The notes: generated by a model not told the origin, from the sequence alone. Numbered from the stretch's first letter, positions 35,396 to 44,002 are shown. The stretch is 64,000 bases of DNA from an uncultured Candidatus Melainabacteria bacterium (GCA_934693165.1 CAKUUX010000009.1:23800-87799); one strand, 5' to 3'. Translations and numbers: made by a program.

Positions 35396-36943
35396 ATGCT
35401 TAATAAAATTGGAAATAGTTTTAAGCCACAAAACACATCCAATGCGTCTTTGAGTGTATTTTACAACAATGATATGCATGGAGATTTAAAACGCCTTGGA
35501 AAATTAAAAACGGCGAAAGATTGCTTTGAAAAGCAAAATGTTACTGTTCCAAAACTCACGCTTTCAGGTGGAGATATGTTTTTAGGAACAGACAAGAAAA
35601 GAAATTCTTTTCTTGTAGATTTCATGAATAAATTCAAGCTTGATGCCACTGCTCTTGGAAATCATGAATTTTCAGCAAAGTCAAAAGGTTTAGCAGAAAA
35701 TCTCGAAAAGGCTGAATTCAAATCAGTTTGCGCAAATATTGAAGTTGATGAAAAAAATGATTTAGCAAAGAGATTAAAAGATAAAAAACTTGTTAAATCA
35801 GCAACCTTTATGAAAGGTGGTCATAAATTTGGCATCATCGGCGCTGCACCTATAAATTCATACATAGGTAAAAATGAAGTTGGAGAAAATCCAACAAAAG
35901 TTATGGACATAGATAAAACGATTGAAGCCATAAATAAAGAAGCAAAAGAACTTGAAGCACAAGGTGTGAATAAAATTATCCTATGTTCTCACGTTGGATA
36001 CGGTGATGATAAGGATTTAAAAATTGCTCGAGAAACAGAAGGTGTTGATATCATTATCGGAGGACACACTCATACAGAAATCGACGGAGTTAACATCCAA
36101 GATAATGATGGCAATAAAAGATTAAATCTTGTTATGTCCAAAAGAAACGAGCCTGTTTTAATCACTCAAGCTGGAGGATTAAATAAATACGCTGGTTATC
36201 TAAACGTTGAATTTGACGATAAAGGTGTGTTAAAGCAAAATAAAATCGTAAACAAACTCGTAAATTTAGACCAATTTGAAGAGTCTAAATCTGTTGAAAG
36301 TTTAATGGGAAAATACTTAGGTAAAAATGAAACTTTAGCAACAGTAAAAACACCTTATAACCCTAAAAATCCAACAGAAGAAAGATTACTTGAAAACCCT
36401 ATTCATAACCATTATGGTAAAGCTATGCTTGAAAAATATAAAGACGAGGGTGCTAAAGTTGCTGTATTTGGTGCACCTACATTAAGAGGTGGTGCTAACG
36501 ACAAAATTACCACTTATGATATTAAATACGCAATGCTTCCTTTCAATTCTGAAGTGGGTGTTGTAGATATGACAGAAAAAGAACTTGTAAAAGTTCTAAA
36601 TGCAAACTGGGAAAAATATACTCCAAATAAAGTTCTTCCTGACCTATGCAGAGCTTCAGGAATGTCATTTAGTGCTTCTCGTCAAGCAAAACTAAATGCA
36701 GACGGCGAAAAAATCTATATTGATGATATAAAATTAGATGACAACACAACAATTGATGCTCTAAATCCTTCTGATAAAAAGATAAAAGTTGCCATTGATA
36801 AATACACATTAATGACTAAATTACCTGAAAAACTTGAAGAATTTAAAGCAACATCAAAAGAACAAGATATTTTTATTGACTACCTAAAAAATAAAAAAGA
36901 AATCTCATTAGAGAAAGAAAACAAGTTTATTTATAAAGGTTAA
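35396..36943 (+). CDS. UshA-like 5'-nucleotidase family metallophosphatase, copy 2, no signal peptide
   Basis: A 515-aa paralogue of the preceding gene. Metal-binding motifs are intact: NNDMHGD (24-30), GGDMF, GNHEF, SHVGYGDD and GGHTHTE. The C-terminal domain keeps a more normal loop (GAPTLRGGAND). The N-terminus MLNKIGNSFKPQNT parallels the MVNNIGGNINKFFTPQN of copy 1 and is not a signal peptide. If the product is cytosolic it would act on intracellular nucleotides or sugar nucleotides. If exported, another route is needed. AAGG lies 8 bases before the ATG. Confidence 0.82.
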   Translation: MLNKIGNSFKPQNTSNASLSVFYNNDMHGDLKRLGKLKTAKDCFEKQNVTVPKLTLSGGDMFLGTDKKRNSFLVDFMNKFKLDATALGNHEFSAKSKGLAENLEKAEFKSVCANIEVDEKNDLAKRLKDKKLVKSATFMKGGHKFGIIGAAPINSYIGKNEVGENPTKVMDIDKTIEAINKEAKELEAQGVNKIILCSHVGYGDDKDLKIARETEGVDIIIGGHTHTEIDGVNIQDNDGNKRLNLVMSKRNEPVLITQAGGLNKYAGYLNVEFDDKGVLKQNKIVNKLVNLDQFEESKSVESLMGKYLGKNETLATVKTPYNPKNPTEERLLENPIHNHYGKAMLEKYKDEGAKVAVFGAPTLRGGANDKITTYDIKYAMLPFNSEVGVVDMTEKELVKVLNANWEKYTPNKVLPDLCRASGMSFSASRQAKLNADGEKIYIDDIKLDDNTTIDALNPSDKKIKVAIDKYTLMTKLPEKLEEFKATSKEQDIFIDYLKNKKEISLEKENKFIYKG

Positions 36944-36982
36944 TTTTGTTTTGTAAAAAAATGTTACAGTTCTGAAACATGC

Positions 36983-37015
36983 TGAAATTCAATGTTTCAG
37001 AAATACTTTATATAC
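36983..37015 (+). promoter_or_regulatory. Motif copy, site H (TGAAATTC / TTTATATAC)
   Basis: TGAAATTC at 36983 and TTTATATAC at 37007, offset 24, 30 bases before the 71-aa gene. The first box belongs to the TGAAATTT variant. Confidence 0.6.
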
Positions 37016-37044
37016 ATGTGAAAGATTAGAGAGTGTAATTTTTT

Positions 37045-37260
37045 ATGACGCAAGATTTTGGAACATTAATTAGAACAAACAAATCTGATTTATACTACTT
37101 AAATAAAAAGGATGAGAGAATGCGTTTTAACAATTCTCAAGATCCAATTTATTTCATATTTGACCATATAGAAAATCGACCAATGGGACAAATAGCAAAA
37201 GAATTTGTACAAGATACATTCTATGAAATTGCAAACTTTGTATCAAAAGCAGTTCGGTAG
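37045..37260 (+). CDS. Small conserved protein, 71 aa, paralogue of 14037
   Basis: Function unknown. It shares with the 70-aa protein at 14037 an N-terminal DFGTLI, an identical RFNNSQDPIYFIFDHIEN and the ending KEFVQDTxYEIxNFVSKxV. Differences fall mostly in residues 8-22, suggesting a variable contact surface. It is soluble and lacks a signal peptide. It follows the nucleotidase pair but has its own upstream motif and terminator. Confidence 0.8.
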   Translation: MTQDFGTLIRTNKSDLYYLNKKDERMRFNNSQDPIYFIFDHIENRPMGQIAKEFVQDTFYEIANFVSKAVR

Positions 37261-37298
37261 TTTACAATTTAAAAGAAATATATTTAGCAAAACAAAAA

Positions 37299-37328
37299 AG
37301 GCTTCTGTTTTTACAGAAGCCTTTTTTA
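37299..37328. terminator. Bidirectional terminator after the 71-aa gene
   Basis: Stem GGCTTCTG / CAGAAGCC with loop TTTTTA, T6 on one side and A6 on the other. Confidence 0.88.
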
Positions 37329-37342
37329 TGCGACTATAATTT

Positions 37343-37390
37343 GTTGGGCAAGTATGCCCAACCTAAGATTGTCGGCTTAGTAAAGCCGAC
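37343..37390. repeat. Twin hairpins with identical AGTA loops
   Basis: Two perfect 8-bp hairpins 8 bases apart: GTTGGGCA-AGTA-TGCCCAAC and GTCGGCTT-AGTA-AAGCCGAC. Arms differ but stem length and loop are the same, which looks like a repeat family in which pairing, not sequence, is conserved. No T-run follows, so they are not ordinary terminators. Confidence 0.65.
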
Positions 37391-37440
37391 CTGCTTTTCT
37401 CACCAACAAAAATTCAGCTATTAATAACAAATTTTGACCA

Positions 37441-37549
37441 TATTTTATTGAATAATTTTCACTTAATGAAACAACTTCAAAGACAAATTCTGTTTGAACG
37501 TAGTGAGTTAATTTGTCTTGGGTTGAATTTAGTGAAAATTAATAAAATA
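37441..37549. repeat. 109-nt interrupted inverted repeat
   Basis: The arms pair in order: TATTTTATT with AATAAAATA, TAATTTTCACT with AGTGAAAATTA, CAAC with GTTG, and AAGACAAATT with AATTTGTCTT, closing on a loop of about 20 bases. No ORF. It lies in a 733-base gene-free region (37261-37993) that also holds hairpins at 37575-37604 and 37645-37663. Confidence 0.7.
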
Positions 37550-37574
37550 AAATCAGGGAGAGAGTTTCTTTGCT

Positions 37575-37604
37575 CCACGTTTCTTTGCTGTCAAAGAAAT
37601 GTGG
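37575..37604. repeat. Perfect hairpin in gene-free region
   Basis: CCACGTTTCTTTG-CTGT-CAAAGAAATGTGG, 13-bp stem with one G-U pair. A second hairpin TGCGTTTT / AAAACGCA lies at 37645-37663. Nothing coding is visible between 37329 and 37993 on either strand. Confidence 0.55.
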
Positions 37605-37850
37605 AAATAAATTTAATTTAAATACTCAAAGTTGGAAAATTTACTGCGTTTTGTAAAAACGCACGCAAAAAAAAGTTTGCCGATTGCGACAAACATTAAA
37701 TAAACACGAGGATATTAAGAGAGAGAGTATATAAAATATTTCTATTCTATATAAAAACTTATTTTTTATCTCATAACTAATTCGTTATTTGATAAAATCC
37801 TCATATAACTATTAAATTTTCCCTAAGTAAATTTTAAATTTCCCTTACTC

Positions 37851-37883
37851 TTATATAAAGTCCATGACTTCAAAATAATTGCC
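37851..37883 (-). promoter_or_regulatory. Motif copy on minus strand with no gene, site E
   Basis: On the minus strand GGCAATTA starts at 37883 and TTTATATAA at 37859 (offset 24), followed by GAGTAAGG as at site F. No ORF of useful length follows; the next 500 bases hold the inverted repeat and hairpins above and then a bidirectional terminator. Confidence 0.55.
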
Positions 37884-37993
37884 TAAATTTTTTAAATTTG
37901 TTAAATAATTTTAATAATTTCATTTTTGTTGTAGTATTACGTATGGATACAAATCCATTAACGAAAGGTTAGTACAAATTTATAGGAGAGATT

Positions 37994-39655
37994 ATGAAAG
38001 AACTTTCACCTTTACAAATCGAAAGATTGAAATATCAACCTAAACTTCCTGAAACTTTAAAAGCAGGTATTAACAATTTAGTTTGCGTTGAAAAAGAAAA
38101 AACTGAAGCCGTAAAAGATAAAGACCAAATCAAAGAATTATTCAAAAATACTTACGGTCAAGCAATTGTAGAATTTGCAGTAAGCAATGATACAAAAAAA
38201 TCAGAAGTAAAAAATGTTGGTGTAATCCTATCAGGTGGTCAAGCTCCTGGTGGTCACAACGTTGTAGCAGGTTTATATGACGCTTTAAAACAAGCTAATC
38301 CAGAAAATAAATTATATGGTTTCTTAGGTGGTCCATCAGGTATTATCGAAGGTAAATACGTTGAATTTGACGACAAATTCATTGATGCTTACAGAAACAC
38401 AGGTGGTTTTGACATCATCGGTTCTGGTAGAACAAAATTAGAAACTGAAGAACAATTCGAAAAATCTTTAGCAGTTTGTAAAAAATTAAACATTTCTGCA
38501 GTAGTAATTATCGGTGGTGACGATTCAAACACTAATGCAGCATTATTAGCAGAATGGTTCGTTGCAAACAATACAGGTATTCAAGTTATCGGTTGTCCAA
38601 AAACAATTGATGGCGACTTGAAAAATGACCAAATCGAAATATCTTTCGGTTTTGATACAGCTACAAAAACTTATGCTGAATTAATTGGTAACATCCAAAG
38701 AGATGCTAACTCAGCTAAAAAATATTGGCACTTTATTAAAATCATGGGTAGAAGTGCTTCTCACGTTGCTGTTGAAGCTGCTTTACAAACTCAACCAAAT
38801 ATCTGCCTAGTTTCAGAAGAAGTTGAAGAAAAGAAAATGTCTTTAAATCAAATCGTTGAAGACATTTGTAAAATCATTTGCAAACGTGCAGAAAAAGGTA
38901 AAAACTTCGGTATTATTATCGTTCCAGAAGGTTTAATCGAATTTATTCCTGAAATGAAAGACCTTATCTCTAAATTGAACGACTTAACTCACGATTTAGA
39001 ATCTGACGAAAAATATCAAAACGTACGTTCAGAAGAAAAATTCACAATTATTGCTTCTAAATTAGACGAAGCAAACGCTAAATTATTCATGAGCTTACCA
39101 GCATTAATCAAAGCTCAATTATTGATGGACAGAGACCCTCACGGTAACGTTCAAGTTTCAAGAATTGAAACAGAAAAATTATTAATCGAAATGATTAGAA
39201 CAAGATTGAACGAACTTAAAGACGAAGGTATTTACGTAGGTAAATTCTCTGACCAAGCTCACTTCTTCGGTTACGAAGGTCGTTGCGCATTCCCATCAAA
39301 CTTTGATGCTGATTATTGTTATTCTTTAGGTTTCAACGCATTTGCATTGATTAACTTTGGTTTGACTGGTTACTTATCATCAGTTAAAAACTTGATTAAT
39401 CCTGCTAATGAATGGGTTGCTGGTGGTGTTCCTCTAACAATGATGATGAATATGGAAAAACGTCACGGTGCTATGAAACCAGTTATCCAAAAAGCTTTAA
39501 TCAAACTTGATGGTAAAGTATTCAAAGAATTAGAAGCTATGAGAGAAGAATGGGCTATGAACGACCATTACTTATTCCCAGGAGCTATCCAATACTTTGG
39601 ACCAACTGAAGTTTGCGACCAAACAACAGTTACTCTTCAAATTGAACACAAATAG
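37994..39655 (+). CDS. pfp: Pyrophosphate-dependent phosphofructokinase, long form
   Basis: Phosphorylates fructose 6-phosphate with pyrophosphate instead of ATP. The 553-aa protein is of the long PFP group. SGGQAPGGHN near 79-88, IGGDDSNTNA near 173-182 (Asp in place of the ATP-type Gly) and PKTIDGDLKN near 203-212 are the PPi-type active-site motifs; IMGRSASHVAVE follows. TAGGAGAG precedes the ATG. PPi use saves ATP in fermenters and fits the nifJ and fba genes in the window. It ends at a clear terminator. Confidence 0.93.
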   Translation: MKELSPLQIERLKYQPKLPETLKAGINNLVCVEKEKTEAVKDKDQIKELFKNTYGQAIVEFAVSNDTKKSEVKNVGVILSGGQAPGGHNVVAGLYDALKQANPENKLYGFLGGPSGIIEGKYVEFDDKFIDAYRNTGGFDIIGSGRTKLETEEQFEKSLAVCKKLNISAVVIIGGDDSNTNAALLAEWFVANNTGIQVIGCPKTIDGDLKNDQIEISFGFDTATKTYAELIGNIQRDANSAKKYWHFIKIMGRSASHVAVEAALQTQPNICLVSEEVEEKKMSLNQIVEDICKIICKRAEKGKNFGIIIVPEGLIEFIPEMKDLISKLNDLTHDLESDEKYQNVRSEEKFTIIASKLDEANAKLFMSLPALIKAQLLMDRDPHGNVQVSRIETEKLLIEMIRTRLNELKDEGIYVGKFSDQAHFFGYEGRCAFPSNFDADYCYSLGFNAFALINFGLTGYLSSVKNLINPANEWVAGGVPLTMMMNMEKRHGAMKPVIQKALIKLDGKVFKELEAMREEWAMNDHYLFPGAIQYFGPTEVCDQTTVTLQIEHK

Positions 39656-39677
39656 TTTGATTTAAAAGAATAAATAA

Positions 39678-39706
39678 AAGACCTGCTAAATCTAGCAGGT
39701 CTTTTT
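39678..39706. terminator. Terminator after pfp
   Basis: Stem AGACCTGCT / AGCAGGTCT with loop AAATCT and T5; A-rich on the other side, so it may also serve the convergent 781-aa gene. Confidence 0.9.
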
Positions 39707-39724
39707 AGTTTTAAAAATTAATCT

Positions 39725-42070
39725 TTATATTGAAAAAAAGTTTTTCTTAATTTGAGTTGCGTCAGCATTTGCTTTTTTATCATTACCAAGAATTTTTGCT
39801 GTTTCTTCATCTCTTTGTAAAAGCTTTTCATATTTAGCCAAATCTTTTGGCGTCATCAAATATTTTAATGAGTCCAAAGTTGATCTATTTTCTGCAGAGA
39901 AATTATCCAACATATAGCTAAATACTTCTGATTTTAAACCACTTAAAATAAGTCCTTTTATTTCAGGTAAAGTAGCACTGTTAAGCAATTTTTCAACAGC
40001 AACTTGTTGTTCTTTTGGAGCTAAAGCTTTTACTTGTTTAGCTTTTTCAATCGTGTTCAATGACATACTTGAAACAAGTTTGTTAATAACTGTAGAAGAA
40101 TCTGATTTTACAGACGCAGAAGTAGTTTGTGACGTTGTAACTTTTACATCTTCAGTTTTAGATGATGAATCACTTACTTTTGCAGAATCTTTTTTAGTTT
40201 CTGTTTTGTTTGATTTTGTTTCAGTAACTGTCTTACTATAAGTATTATTTATATCGTTTTGACGTTCAAACTCATCAATTCTTGAAATAGCATCTTGATT
40301 AAAATTATCAAGATTTTGTGCCATTAATTCTGCACGAAGTTGCTTAATCTCATCAGATGCACCCATTTCTTCATAAGTAGCATGAGCATTTTCGTTGGCT
40401 TGAACTTGTTTATCAGCATCTTCAATAGAAGAAATAACATCTAACGAATCTTGGATAACATCTTTGTCACCTGTTTGTGCTGCGTATTCATCAATTGGTT
40501 TATTTGCAGCAACTTTTAAGTCGTCGTTATCTTCTTTTTGTAACTGTTCTGCTAATCCATGAGCACCTTCTTTACCAGTTAAATCGATAACTTTTCTACC
40601 AATATCTTGAGCTGATTCTACATCAACTTCACCAGTTTCAGCATCAACTGTATTGCTAATATTTTGTGTCATTGATTCAGCAACAATTTTTTCGTTACCA
40701 GTTTCTTTTGCAGCATCCGCTAAAGCATTTCTTACTGCTTTACCTTTTTTACCCCTCATTCTAGTAGAAGTTTCTGCCATAGCACTAGCATTTTCAGCAC
40801 TATTTGCACGTGATGGATCCATAACTCCAGCTAATACATTTGCCATTTCATCTTCTGATAAGTTGCCATATTTTTCATAGAAACCACCCAAGATGTGTAC
40901 CATTTGTTGAGAAGCTTCTGTATTCATGTCAGAGTTTTTAACCAAGCTTCCAATTCTAGCTTTGATTTTTTCTTTGTCGCCACCACATTCTTTATATACT
41001 TTTTTAATGTATTCTGCAGCTAGAGCTTCTTTTTCGTTGTTTAGCTTTTGTTCAATTTTCTTTTTATCTTTTTCTAAGTTTGCTTTTTCTTTTTTCAACT
41101 CTTTAGCACGGCTTGGATTAATCTTTTCAATCTCTGCAATATTTTCATCTGTAAGTTTTTCCAAACTTACATTAATTGTTTCAATATTTTGTTTTGCAGT
41201 TGCTTCTTTTGTTTGCAATTCTGCTAATCTATCTTTGCCTAAAGTTGCAACTAAATCTTCATCAATAGAGTTGCCGTCTTTAACAAAACCACGTTCGCCA
41301 TATACAGCATCTCTTTCGATAACTTGGCCATTTGCAAGCGTCATTTTAGCTTTACCGTCAGCGTACTCAGTACTTAGTACTTTCATACCTTGTTTTGCAC
41401 GTAAAGCTTGTTGTTCTTCTGTTAATAATTTTACTTTTTGCGTTCCATCAGCAAGAGTTTTTGTAACCTGAGTTCCATCCTCTGAATACTCAAGTTTTAC
41501 AACATTTGCACTATCATCATCAATAAAAGAAATCTTATTTGTTCCATCATAAGAAGACATAGAAGTATTCAAGAAATTGCTGAAAGCATTAGCTTTTATG
41601 CTAGATGCAAAATCCATTTTTGGAGCTTCTAACTTAAAGTTCATTACGTCATCTTTAGAGTCTTTCAAGCCTTTTGTCATGCCTGAACCATTCAAGTTTG
41701 ATAGAGTCTGAGTTTCAAAAGAAGTTTTGTTAAAACTCAAACCATTACCCAAATCCGTATTTGTAGAGCCAAAACCAAATACAGAATTTTCGTTTGCCAT
41801 ACTTGTAGATGCAGACGTATCAAAAAGTGAAGTATTACTAAAACTATTATTTAGCTTAGTACCAAAACTATTAGAAGAAATATCCGATGCATTTCCACCT
41901 AAAATTCCACCTGATGAATTGTTATTTAACCGTTTTGCATTATTTTCGTTTTTAGAAAAGTCTATAACAATATTATTCGCCTCAGCAATCTGCTTAACCT
42001 CAGCTACTGTGGCGTTTTGTGACAAATTAAATTGTTGCTTAATTGCCTCTAAAGACAAACTCTTGCCCAT
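39725..42070 (-). CDS. Large coiled-coil protein with shared C-terminal domain, unknown
   Basis: A 781-aa protein, not recognised. The N-terminus (SLSLEAIKQQFNLSQNATVAEVKQIAEANN) looks like a small folded unit. Asn/Ser-rich sequence follows to about 180, then long coiled coil (about 275-360), helical repeats to about 600, a Thr/Ser/Lys-rich linker (about 610-670) and a C-terminal domain (about 685-750). That domain contains LPEIKGLILSGLKSEV and TLDSLKYLMTPKDLAKYEKL and is shared with the next gene. No signal peptide. A scaffold or secreted structural protein is possible; there is no direct evidence. Confidence 0.75.
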   Translation of the reverse strand: MGKSLSLEAIKQQFNLSQNATVAEVKQIAEANNIVIDFSKNENNAKRLNNNSSGGILGGNASDISSNSFGTKLNNSFSNTSLFDTSASTSMANENSVFGFGSTNTDLGNGLSFNKTSFETQTLSNLNGSGMTKGLKDSKDDVMNFKLEAPKMDFASSIKANAFSNFLNTSMSSYDGTNKISFIDDDSANVVKLEYSEDGTQVTKTLADGTQKVKLLTEEQQALRAKQGMKVLSTEYADGKAKMTLANGQVIERDAVYGERGFVKDGNSIDEDLVATLGKDRLAELQTKEATAKQNIETINVSLEKLTDENIAEIEKINPSRAKELKKEKANLEKDKKKIEQKLNNEKEALAAEYIKKVYKECGGDKEKIKARIGSLVKNSDMNTEASQQMVHILGGFYEKYGNLSEDEMANVLAGVMDPSRANSAENASAMAETSTRMRGKKGKAVRNALADAAKETGNEKIVAESMTQNISNTVDAETGEVDVESAQDIGRKVIDLTGKEGAHGLAEQLQKEDNDDLKVAANKPIDEYAAQTGDKDVIQDSLDVISSIEDADKQVQANENAHATYEEMGASDEIKQLRAELMAQNLDNFNQDAISRIDEFERQNDINNTYSKTVTETKSNKTETKKDSAKVSDSSSKTEDVKVTTSQTTSASVKSDSSTVINKLVSSMSLNTIEKAKQVKALAPKEQQVAVEKLLNSATLPEIKGLILSGLKSEVFSYMLDNFSAENRSTLDSLKYLMTPKDLAKYEKLLQRDEETAKILGNDKKANADATQIKKNFFSI

Positions 42071-42263
42071 AGTTATCCTTATATTTATATAGACTCTATA
42101 TTATAAAAGTGATTTTTTCCTCATTTTTTGATACGATTTTGGACATGTTTTAAAAATTTTTACAAAATTTTACAATCATGCAAATATTGATAAATACATG
42201 ATTTTAGCCAATTTGAATTTTGAAAATAACCTCTAAAATACCCTATTTTGTAAAATTTTATTG

Positions 42264-42297
42264 CAAAAAAATAGCTCGAAATTATCGAGCCATTTTT
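42264..42297 (-). terminator. Terminator after the 545-aa gene
   Basis: On the minus strand GGCTCGATAATTTCGAGCT followed by ATTTTTTT, directly after the stop at 42300. Confidence 0.8.
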
Positions 42298-42299
42298 AA

Positions 42300-43937
42300 T
42301 TATTTCATAAAAAAGTTTTGACCTTGATTTTCATGCACACTCAAAATCTTTTCATATCTTGCGATATCTTTTGGTGTCATCAAATATTTTATAGAATCTA
42401 ATGTTGATTTATTATCAGGAGTAAGATTATCTAACAAATAATTTACAACTTCTGATTTCAAACCACTTAATGCAAGTCCTTTAATTTCTGGTAAAGTTGC
42501 ATTCATCATAAGTTTTTCTATCGCAGTATTCTTTTCATTTCCACCCAAAGCTTTGATTTGTTTAGCTTTTTGTGTAGTATTTGTTTTTGTATTAGAAATA
42601 ATACTTTGAATACGTTTTTCTGAAGCTTGAGCTTTTGATAAAGTAGTTGTAACTGTTGTTTTTGCAGGAGTTTCTGCTTTTTCAGTCGATGTAGTTTTTG
42701 TATCAGACTTTGTAGAAGTGTCTTTTGAAGATGTATCTTTAGCAGATTCACTTCTTGTTGGACCTTGTCCTGATTCATATCTTTCACGAGAATTGTTTAA
42801 AACTTCTCGAGTACTTTCATAACCAGAATTTTCTAATTTACTTATGATTGCATCACGATTATCTTCATGGAAATAATAAGCATTTTCAGCCATTGCATTA
42901 ATATATGCTTCGTTATTTGATGCCATAACTGTATCAGATGCAGTGTTTTGGTTATCTTTTGTTAATTGATAAGTGTTTCTAGCAGTGTTTTCTTTAACTT
43001 TATCTGTAGCACCATTTTGGAATAAATCATTGAATAAGTTTAATTGGTACTCTTCATTAACTTTTCCATCTTTATCTTTAAAATATGTACCAATGCTATC
43101 TGACATTGATAAATCTACTTTTTCATTTTTAAGTTCACGGTATCCATTCAAAATTCTATTTTGAGCTTCAACATCTTGCATTGCGCCAACTTTACTTACA
43201 GCAATTGCTTGCGCATCTTCACCAAATTTTTCTTTGATGTGAGCATGTGCTTGTTCTTGAACAGATTGGTCTAATTTATCAACATCTTCTGCTAATACTC
43301 TTTGTGCAATTGCTTGAAATTCTGGATTTTCATATTGGTGAGCTTTGATAAACGCATCTAATTGTCTATCAGTATCCAAAAATTTACAAGTACGAGTTAA
43401 TCTTTCAACATCTTCTGGTGTCTTACATCTTTTCATGTATAATTCATATTGGTGAATTACAGAAGATTTCAAACCTTTTGCTTTATTCTTAGGGTCATTG
43501 TTATAGTTGGTAATCATATCATTCATGAACTTACCAGCAATCTTATCCTGTTCCTCTGGTGACATTTTGTCCCATTTTTCTGTTGTTAAACCATGACCAT
43601 AATTTTTGATAATAAATTCGTCATTAAAAACTTGCCCCTTTGCAGGAGTATATGTCTTTTTAGTTTCTGTTTCTACAGTTGTCTTTTCTTTTGCATTTTC
43701 AGGTTTTTGAACATTTTCTGTTTTTATAGATTTTTGAATACCTAAACCCATATCATCATCATTTGATGTTTGTTGACTAAACACAGAAACATTGTCTTTA
43801 TTTGAAATTGTAGTATCATTATTTTTGCCATAAATATCTATAGCCTCTGGAGTTTGGTCCACAGACTTTTTATTTTTGACTTCATTGTCATCTTCAGATT
43901 TTTTAAATGGGTTCCACGAAATTGCAGACAAGTCCAT
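42300..43937 (-). CDS. Paralogue of the 781-aa protein, unknown function
   Basis: A 545-aa protein sharing with its neighbour a C-terminal domain (LPEIKGLALSGLKSEV, TLDSIKYLMTPKDIARYEKIL). Before it is a Thr/Ser/Lys-rich linker (about 385-440). The N-terminal 110 residues are polar and disordered; the middle is helical (EFIIKNYGHGLTTEKWDKMSPEEQDKIAG, about 108-135). No signal peptide or membrane segment. Terminators separate the two genes, so they are independent transcripts of one family. Function not known. Confidence 0.75.
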   Translation of the reverse strand: MDLSAISWNPFKKSEDDNEVKNKKSVDQTPEAIDIYGKNNDTTISNKDNVSVFSQQTSNDDDMGLGIQKSIKTENVQKPENAKEKTTVETETKKTYTPAKGQVFNDEFIIKNYGHGLTTEKWDKMSPEEQDKIAGKFMNDMITNYNNDPKNKAKGLKSSVIHQYELYMKRCKTPEDVERLTRTCKFLDTDRQLDAFIKAHQYENPEFQAIAQRVLAEDVDKLDQSVQEQAHAHIKEKFGEDAQAIAVSKVGAMQDVEAQNRILNGYRELKNEKVDLSMSDSIGTYFKDKDGKVNEEYQLNLFNDLFQNGATDKVKENTARNTYQLTKDNQNTASDTVMASNNEAYINAMAENAYYFHEDNRDAIISKLENSGYESTREVLNNSRERYESGQGPTRSESAKDTSSKDTSTKSDTKTTSTEKAETPAKTTVTTTLSKAQASEKRIQSIISNTKTNTTQKAKQIKALGGNEKNTAIEKLMMNATLPEIKGLALSGLKSEVVNYLLDNLTPDNKSTLDSIKYLMTPKDIARYEKILSVHENQGQNFFMK

Positions 43938-43962
43938 AATAATTCAATCCTTTAATGCACAC

Positions 43963-44002
43963 TTACACTATATTAAAGTAATTATATATAGTGTAAATTT
44001 CA
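43963..44002 (-). promoter_or_regulatory. Inverted repeat and possible motif variant before the 545-aa gene
   Basis: TTACACTATA at 43963-43972 and TATAGTGTAA at 43987-43996 form a 10-bp inverted repeat, 26 bases from the start codon, suited to an operator or a leader hairpin. On the minus strand TGAAATTT at 44002 precedes TTTAATATA by 25 bases, one more than the fixed spacing elsewhere, so its membership of the motif family is uncertain. The rest of the 294-base gap holds nothing coding. Confidence 0.4.

Noticed and set aside
40926..41471. 181-aa ORF on the plus strand inside the 781-aa gene
   Set aside because: It is antisense to a long coiled-coil gene, Ser/Phe-rich from reversed Lys/Glu codons, with no ribosome site.
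42071..42180. Possible motif before the 781-aa gene
   Set aside because: TTTATAATA and TCTATATAA occur, but neither has a GGCAATTT or TGAAATTT box 24 bases upstream.
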